A stretch of 9,686 bases of DNA from positions 1 through 9,686 of the forward strand of contig SFCY01000086.1 in the NCBI GenBank assembly GCA_004558865.1. The letters are read 5' to 3'. Each line of letters begins with the position of its first letter. Position 1 is the stretch's first letter. The notes below the pieces were generated by a model, which did no database searches, was not told the origin of the DNA, and saw only the letters and a list, made by a program, of their open reading frames with translations. The translations under genes were made by a program, and so were the position numbers. Source of the DNA: Bacteroidales bacterium. GTDB lineage: Bacteria > Bacteroidota > Bacteroidia > Bacteroidales > Bacteroidaceae. Below, piece by piece: positions 5,414 through 9,686 of the stretch.

Positions 5414-7600
5414 TCAGCGTCGGATGATGGTGGAACCTGTGGTGGCCGCATTAGGGCCGTCCACCTGCACGATGCTGAGTCCCCGTGGCAGACTTACGAA
5501 GCCGTCGCCCGTCAGCTCTTGGGAGAAGAGCAGCTTTCCGCTTGGGTCATAGACGCTGGCCTTGGCGGGGCGGGTGAGGGGCGAGGCGAACCGAATCTCC
5601 ACTCCCTCCCCCTTGGCCCGCAGCGAGACTTCAGCGGGCTGGTGGTCGCTGACTCCGCTGATGCCCAAGGTGCCAAGAATATAGAGCAGCCCCTTGTATA
5701 CATCGATTTGTCCGTGGCCATGGCTGTTGTTGGGATATTCTCTCCCGCTGTCGATGGGGGTGGAGGTGTGGGCCAACACGTCGGCCACCTGCTTGGGCGT
5801 CAGGTCGGGCTTGGCTTGGAGCCACAGCGCGATGGCTCCTGTGACGACGGGGGCCGACATGGAGGTGCCGGTGTTGGCAGCCCAGAGGAAAGTGCGACCA
5901 TCGTAGTCAAACAGGTTGGTGATGGACTTTCGGTCGCCCTTTTCGCCGCTTCCCTCCCAGTAGAAACTGCTGTACGAGGAGATGACATTTGTTCCGGGCG
6001 CCACCACGTCGGGCTTCATCCGTTCATCGAAGGTAGGGCCTGTCGACGAGTAGGGGGCAAGCTCGCCGTTGGTGCCGTTGGGGTAGCTCATGGTCTCGCC
6101 CTCATAGTTGACGAATCCCGTGCGGTAGCTGTTGGCCCCCACGCATACCACCGATGGCGCACTCCCCGGCGAGTTGATGCTGTGGCTCTTGTCGATGTGG
6201 GCGGTCTGGCCCTCGCCTGCCTGCATCAGGTAGCCGTTGAGGGCATATAGGCTCACGTCGGTGTTTCCCTCCATGCCCACCGACAGTCGAGTGGCGACGC
6301 CAAGGGCCATCTGCGTTGTTGTTAGGTTGATGTCCAGGCAGCGGTCGTCTGCGTTGTAGCACGAAGGGTAGGCCGTGGCGAGAATCATGATCTTCTCGTT
6401 GTTGATTTCTATGCTGTCGCGCAACGTGGAGTCGGCGGTAGCCAACAGGCTGTCCACGCTGTATGCGCGTTCCGTCCTCTTTCCTCCGCCCTTGAAGGTG
6501 AGCCTCACACGATATTCGCCCTCGCCCTTCAGTGTGAGGTAGCCGCGCTTGTCGTCGGCGTTGGCAAAATCGGCGCTTGCCCTCTGCCGGTCGGCGGGCT
6601 TGTGGGCATAGCGCGGAATGTAGCCCGTGTTGCCCGCCGAGGCCACGATGATGCGTCCCGGCCCGGTCAGGCTGTCGAGGATCTCATAGTAGAGTTTGTC
6701 GTAGCCTTGGAAGTCCTCAAGAGAGCCCTCGCTGAAGTTGATGACACAGGGCTTGCCCACCGACTTCGCATAGTCGAAGATATATTTGAATCCCAAGGCG
6801 TCGGTGGCGTAGGTGTATTTGTAATAGTCGGCCGAGTCGATGAGCTGAGCGTCGTCGCTCGTGGCGTTGCACACCAGGCAGAGTTCGCTCTCCGGCGCCA
6901 TGCCCCGATAGTGGGTGTCGAAGCCGCTCCCGGCCGCTATCCCTGCCGTGTGGGTGCCGTGGCTCTGGATGTAGCCGTCGCGGGGGCATCCCAAGCTTTT
7001 CAGCGTCTCCTCGCCCACGTAGTCGCGGCCCACGAACAGCCTGCTTCCCACCGTGTCGATTGAGAGTTGGTCCCAGAGGGCGCGGATGCGGTAGCGGCTC
7101 ATGTCGCGGCTGTAGAAGTTTGGGTGGAGCAGGTCGAATCCTATGTCCATCACGCCCACCACCACTCCTTGACCGTCGAAGGCCTGTGGCAGACCGGTCC
7201 CGCTGTAGGCGGGCAGCGCGTCCACCTGCAGGCGGGTGGAGTCCATCAGGGCCGTGGCGCGTGGACCCGACTCGATGCGGCTCACGCTTTTGTCCATGGA
7301 CAACTCGCCCAGCCGTGCCAGCGGAATGGCTGCTATGCTTACATTGCCGAAGCTGGCCAACTGCCTGCAGCCGTATCGGGCCAGCGTCTGTTGTCCGTCG
7401 CCATCTGTCCTGACAAAGGCCGTCAGCACCCCTTGGCTCATGGCCTTCTGCCTCGTGGAGGGCGAGCGCAGGGCTGTTGGCGTCTGCGATTCCAGCGCGG
7501 CCTGTCTTACAAAGGGCGACATCTTCTGCCAGGCCTGTGCCCAGCCGCACGTCGCCACAGCTATTATATAAGAGGTGATGAGAAACAATCGTCGGTTCAT
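5414..7600 (-). CDS. Secreted S8 family (subtilisin-like) serine protease
   Basis: A 728-residue exported peptidase. The catalytic triad is intact: Asp152 in VMDIGFD, His214 in SHGTHTAGIAAG and Ser580 in TGTSMSAPVVTG, with oxyanion Asn324 in ASAGNTG. A signal peptide covers about residues 1-22 (NRR, a hydrophobic core, cut near WAQA). Residues 23-135 look like an N-terminal prodomain. A beta-rich insert of roughly 130 residues (about 350-480) splits the catalytic core between Asn324 and Ser580. The C-terminus (about 655-728) is a small beta domain containing VYDPSGKLLFSQ and a terminal TIIRR, resembling a degenerate type IX secretion sorting domain. The start at 7600 (MNRRLFL) was preferred to an in-frame ATG at 7648, because it begins directly with the signal peptide and lies downstream of the promoter at 7624-7631. 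Substrates are unknown. Confidence 0.9.
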   Translation of the reverse strand: MNRRLFLITSYIIAVATCGWAQAWQKMSPFVRQAALESQTPTALRSPSTRQKAMSQGVLTAFVRTDGDGQQTLARYGCRQLASFGNVSIAAIPLARLGELSMDKSVSRIESGPRATALMDSTRLQVDALPAYSGTGLPQAFDGQGVVVGVMDIGFDLLHPNFYSRDMSRYRIRALWDQLSIDTVGSRLFVGRDYVGEETLKSLGCPRDGYIQSHGTHTAGIAAGSGFDTHYRGMAPESELCLVCNATSDDAQLIDSADYYKYTYATDALGFKYIFDYAKSVGKPCVINFSEGSLEDFQGYDKLYYEILDSLTGPGRIIVASAGNTGYIPRYAHKPADRQRASADFANADDKRGYLTLKGEGEYRVRLTFKGGGKRTERAYSVDSLLATADSTLRDSIEINNEKIMILATAYPSCYNADDRCLDINLTTTQMALGVATRLSVGMEGNTDVSLYALNGYLMQAGEGQTAHIDKSHSINSPGSAPSVVCVGANSYRTGFVNYEGETMSYPNGTNGELAPYSSTGPTFDERMKPDVVAPGTNVISSYSSFYWEGSGEKGDRKSITNLFDYDGRTFLWAANTGTSMSAPVVTGAIALWLQAKPDLTPKQVADVLAHTSTPIDSGREYPNNSHGHGQIDVYKGLLYILGTLGISGVSDHQPAEVSLRAKGEGVEIRFASPLTRPAKASVYDPSGKLLFSQELTGDGFVSLPRGLSIVQVDGPNAATTGSTIIRR

Positions 7601-7623
7601 TGCAATAGGATTTGTTGTTCCTG

Positions 7624-7631
7624 CAAATTTA
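7624..7631 (-). promoter_or_regulatory. -7 promoter element of the S8 protease gene
   Basis: On the minus strand TAAATTTG (7631 to 7624) matches TAnnTTTG exactly, 24 nt before the chosen start codon. No good TTG is found at the -33 position. This element would lie inside the coding region if the ATG at 7648 were used, which supports the 7600 start. Confidence 0.5.
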
Positions 7632-7681
7632 CACAAATTTATTTTCATATCCTAATCCCCGGCCTGTTTCTTGTCTGATGC

Positions 7682-7745
7682 AGGTGCAGAACACCTAATA
7701 ATACAAGAGCAGGAGGTGAGGCCTCCGCCTTTACCCCTCTCTTGT
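7682..7745. repeat. Two adjacent hairpins in the possible leader of the S8 gene
   Basis: Hairpin 1: AGGTG (7682-7686) with CACCT (7692-7696), loop CAGAA. Hairpin 2: an outer stem ACAAGAG (7703-7709) with CTCTTGT (7739-7745) encloses an inner stem GGAGG (7712-7716) with CCTCC (7722-7726). If transcription starts in the array at 7779-7881, both lie in the 5' leader. Confidence 0.5.
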
Positions 7746-7778
7746 TCTGTTATGTTTTTTGCTAACGCAGCGGCTGTG

Positions 7779-7881
7779 TCAACCACAAACGTGACTAAGC
7801 CGCACATGTATCAACCAAATATAAAAGTAATGTTTAACCGGGTCAACCAACATTAAAAATAAGGCTAAAAGTAGTCAACCA
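7779..7881 (-). promoter_or_regulatory. Four motifs at exact 32-bp spacing, possible overlapping promoters
   Basis: TCAACCA begins at 7779, 7811, 7843 and 7875, exactly 32 bp apart. Three copies are preceded by G, and units 1 and 4 also share AAACGT at the same unit position. Read on the minus strand the motif is TGGTTGA. The third copy supplies TTG (7846-7844) at 20 bp before TATATTTG (7823 to 7816), an exact Bacteroidota promoter whose -7 overlaps the second copy. The fourth copy stands in the same relation to TAATGTTG (7855 to 7848), one mismatch from consensus. Transcripts would run toward the S8 protease gene. Alternatively the motifs are binding sites for a regulator on one face of the helix. 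Confidence 0.55.
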
Positions 7882-7898
7882 AAAACGTTAAACTACAA

Positions 7899-7979
7899 GA
7901 CGACCGAAAGAACATATATACATATCGGCTTGTTTTCTAAACCTAATTTTTAGAACCGGCCTTCAAAGTTTCGGTCGTC
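7899..7979 (+). repeat. Dispersed intergenic repeat, copy 2, bounded by 11-bp inverted repeats
   Basis: The block 7899-7961 matches copy 1 at 1179-1242: both begin GACGACC, share TATCGGC and TTTCTAA inside, and end with the same 20-bp CCTAATTTTTAGAACC... block (7942-7961). In addition GACGACCGAAA at 7899-7909 is exactly complementary to TTTCGGTCGTC at 7969-7979, framing an 81-bp element. A degraded end block (TCAATTTTTAGAACAGGC) follows at 7997-8014. Confidence 0.75.
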
Positions 7980-8114
7980 GACAAATGTCAGCAACCTCAA
8001 TTTTTAGAACAGGCTGGATGATTGCGGATTCTTGGTTGTGAGTCCTCGCCCTTGCCAGTTTGGCTGTCGTTTGAGACGTGACACCGCGGGCACAGGCTGG
8101 CTTGTCTCACCCGC

Positions 8115-9401
8115 TCAGTCGTCCAAGGGACGCTGCTTGGGTCGCAGAATCAGCCGCAGGCTCTGCTTGTAGTTGAAGTAGTTCCACATCCAGTTGAGCA
8201 GCACGATGAACTTGTTTTTCACGCCGAGTATGGAGCGCAGGTGCACCACCAGCCACAGCACCCATGCGGGCAGACCGCCAAACTTGGCTTTCCCTATCTC
8301 GGCCACGGCCCGTTTGCGTCCGATGGTGGCCATGGTGCCAAGATCCTTGTATTCGAAGGGCAGCATCGCCTCGCCCTTTTCCTTCCTTATGATGTTGCGC
8401 GCCACATTGGCAGCCTGCTGCAAGGCCACTTGGGCCAATTGCGGATGGCCCAACTTCCATTCGGGGTCGCCCTCCACGAGGCTTTGGTCGCCGATGGCAA
8501 ACACGTCGTCCATGCCCTTCACCCTGTTGAAGCGGTCGGTGAGCAGCCGCCCGGCATGTCCCACGGCCTTCTCCGGCACGCCGCCGATGGTGTTGGCCTT
8601 GATTCCGCTCACCCAAATCACGGTGGAGGACTCGATGGTCTGGCCATTGTCAACGCTCACCACGTCGTCCTTATATCCTGTCACTCTCCATCCGTTGCGC
8701 ACGTGTACACCCATCTTCTTGAGGTCCCTCTCCGCCGTGGCCGACGACGCGGGGTCCATGGCCTTGAGCAGCCGCTGTCCCGAGTTGAGCAGGTAGATGT
8801 GCATGTGGTCGGCGAGGTCGGGGTAGTCCTTTGGCACGATGTCCTTCTTCATTTCAGCCAGCGCTCCGGCAATCTCCACTCCCGATGGGCCACCGCCCAC
8901 GATGACGAAGTTCATGTATTTCTGTCGCTTTTCCGCGTCTTCCTCCGTCTCCGCGCGCTCAAGGGCGAGCAGGATGTGGTTGCGCAGCGCCATCGAGTCC
9001 TCCACAGTCTTCATGGGCAGGGCATGTCGCTCTATGTCCTCATTGCCAAAGAAGTTGGTCGTGCCGCCCATGGCCAGCACCAAGTAGTTGTAGTGGATGG
9101 TGCCCACCGAGGTGTGGATGGCCTTCTCCTTGGTGTCGATGTCCCTGACTTCGGCCATCCGGCAGAAATAGTTCTTGTACCCCTGGAATATGCGGCGCAG
9201 GGGGAAGGAGATGCTGCTGGGCTCCAGTCCGGCCGAGGCGACCTGATAGATGAGTGGCGGGAACTGGTTGTAGTTGTTCTTGTCCACTATCACTACCTGG
9301 AAACCCGACTTGCGCAGTCGCGTGGCCAGTCGGAGGCCGCCGAGGCCGGCCCCCACAATGACCACTCTTGTCAGCTCGTTGATTCTGATATTTGCTCTCA
9401 T
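8115..9401 (-). CDS. ndh: Type II NADH:quinone oxidoreductase (NDH-2), FAD-dependent
   Basis: A 428-residue flavoprotein of the single-subunit NDH-2 family, which oxidises NADH and reduces membrane quinone without pumping protons. The FAD-binding fold starts at VVIVGAGLGGL (13-23). The NADH-binding fold carries FVIVGGGPSGVE (165-176) with the acidic end at Glu176. FAIGDQ (301-306) binds FAD, and QLAQVALQQA (321-330) is the usual quinone-site helix with its Gln residues. QFPPLIYQVASAG (46-58) is also typical of the family. The C-terminus (about 378-412) has hydrophobic, Trp-rich segments that anchor it to the inner membrane. The length is normal and no part is missing. It acts on the cytoplasmic face, feeding the quinone pool. 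It appears monocistronic. The symbol is by function; a related flavoprotein oxidoreductase is a less likely alternative. Confidence 0.9.
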   Translation of the reverse strand: MRANIRINELTRVVIVGAGLGGLRLATRLRKSGFQVVIVDKNNYNQFPPLIYQVASAGLEPSSISFPLRRIFQGYKNYFCRMAEVRDIDTKEKAIHTSVGTIHYNYLVLAMGGTTNFFGNEDIERHALPMKTVEDSMALRNHILLALERAETEEDAEKRQKYMNFVIVGGGPSGVEIAGALAEMKKDIVPKDYPDLADHMHIYLLNSGQRLLKAMDPASSATAERDLKKMGVHVRNGWRVTGYKDDVVSVDNGQTIESSTVIWVSGIKANTIGGVPEKAVGHAGRLLTDRFNRVKGMDDVFAIGDQSLVEGDPEWKLGHPQLAQVALQQAANVARNIIRKEKGEAMLPFEYKDLGTMATIGRKRAVAEIGKAKFGGLPAWVLWLVVHLRSILGVKNKFIVLLNWMWNYFNYKQSLRLILRPKQRPLDD

Positions 9402-9587
9402 ATCCCTATAAAGATGGTTACATACTTAGATTTGCAAATTCTATGCCATACGCGAGACCCTTTGCCTGTCTTGTCCTTTGCATAGGCCGCAAGGGTGGCG
9501 CGCGAGGCTCCGCCCACAGGGCGTGTCTTGTGCCAAAGCCATGTTTGGCCTCCTCATGCTTCGTCCAACAGGCGCCGCTGCTATTAT
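9402..9587. other. Upstream region of the NADH dehydrogenase gene
   Basis: No gene is seen between the dehydrogenase start and the repeat copy at the window end. It contains the near-palindrome at 9427-9443 and two short hairpins, CGCCC/GGGCG (9511-9523) and GCCAAA/TTTGGC (9532-9549). Confidence 0.6.
9427..9443. promoter_or_regulatory. Near-palindrome upstream of the NADH dehydrogenase gene
   Basis: TAGATTTGCAAATTCTA (9427-9443) is almost its own reverse complement, centred on TTTGCAAA. It holds an exact -7 match on the plus strand (TAGATTTG) and a close one on the minus strand (TAGAATTTG, one extra base), about 30 nt before the ndh start codon. It could be the ndh promoter with an operator, though no -33 element is clear for either strand. 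Confidence 0.35.
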
Positions 9588-9686
9588 GGCTGGTTCTATA
9601 AATTAGGCTGATAGAATAATCGATAAAGTGCAGTTGCCGTTTCGGTCGTCTTCTGCATCTATCGGTCTCAAAACGTCAAGTCTCAT
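9588..9686 (-). repeat. Dispersed intergenic repeat, copy 3, cut by the window end
   Basis: Read on the minus strand this is co-linear with 1143-1242. The outermost 47 bases differ at two positions, GACGACCGAAA (9650 to 9640) begins the second half, and the end block CCTAATTTATAGAACCAGCC lies at 9607 to 9588. The middle is diverged but has the same length. The element probably continues past the window with the other stem arm seen at 1089-1142. Confidence 0.75.

Larger units (their letters stand above)
7601..8114. other. Repeat-rich intergenic region upstream of the S8 protease gene
   Basis: This 514-nt gap separates the S8 protease start from the 3' end of the NADH dehydrogenase gene, both on the minus strand. 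It contains the proximal promoter (7624-7631), two hairpins (7682-7745), the 32-bp-period motif array (7779-7881), a dispersed repeat copy (7899-7979) and a partial one (7995-8014). No credible coding sequence was found. No clear terminator follows the dehydrogenase; weak pairing such as GAGAC/GTCTC lies within 8070-8110. Confidence 0.75.

Noticed and set aside
7601..7648. A start for the S8 protease at 7648, adding 16 residues
   Set aside because: It would put residues before a normal signal peptide and place the proximal promoter inside the gene.
7779..7881. CRISPR array
   Set aside because: The repeat core is only 7 bp with a 32-bp period; CRISPR repeats are longer, with periods near 60-75 bp, and no cas genes are present.
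8241..9485. A long plus-strand open frame (414 codons) opposite the NADH dehydrogenase
   Set aside because: It is antisense to a complete, motif-rich enzyme, and its His/Val/Gly-rich product is what G+C-rich codons give on the opposite strand.

Overview
The window looks like a chromosomal segment from a member of the Bacteroidales, most likely Prevotellaceae. The evidence is repeated exact matches to the Bacteroidota promoter pattern (TTG, about 20 bp, then TAnnTTTG) ahead of genes, the lack of strong Shine-Dalgarno sequences before start codons, and protein families in the form usual for that group: an S8 protease with a signal peptide and a beta-rich C-terminal tail, and a membrane-anchored type II NADH dehydrogenase. 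Genes are fairly G+C-rich and the gaps are A+T-rich. The genus is an inference.

Layout. (1) 1-659: a promoter and a small helix-turn-helix regulator on the plus strand. (2) 660-1243: a gene-free stretch full of inverted and tandem repeats. (3) 1244-1756, minus: a histidine phosphatase, with its own promoter. (4) 2003-2635, plus: a six-helix DUF308/HdeD-type membrane protein, which converges on the next cluster through a strong bidirectional terminator. (5) 2795-5291, minus: an M48 metalloprotease lipoprotein, then an NfeD-like protein, then a slipin (SPFH/Band 7) protein; a perfect hairpin separates the protease from nfeD. (6) 5414-7600, minus: a secreted S8 subtilisin-like protease. (7) 7601-8114: a second repeat-rich gap with four 7-bp motifs at exactly 32-bp spacing and a copy of a dispersed repeat. 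(8) 8115-9401, minus: a type II NADH:quinone oxidoreductase. (9) 9402-9686: its upstream region, ending in another copy of the dispersed repeat that runs off the window.

Function. Three neighbouring genes (M48 lipoprotein, NfeD, slipin) suggest envelope protein quality control, with the secreted S8 protease next to them. The NADH dehydrogenase feeds electrons to the quinone pool. The regulator, phosphatase and DUF308 protein have no clear link to these.

The proteins are ordinary. The unusual content is between genes: a structured repeat family in three copies (about 1143-1242, 7899-7961 and, inverted, 9588-9686), a 70-bp tandem duplication, several long perfect hairpins, and a 32-bp-period array that reads as overlapping minus-strand promoters. 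I found no tRNA, rRNA, transposase, CRISPR array or recognisable defence system.
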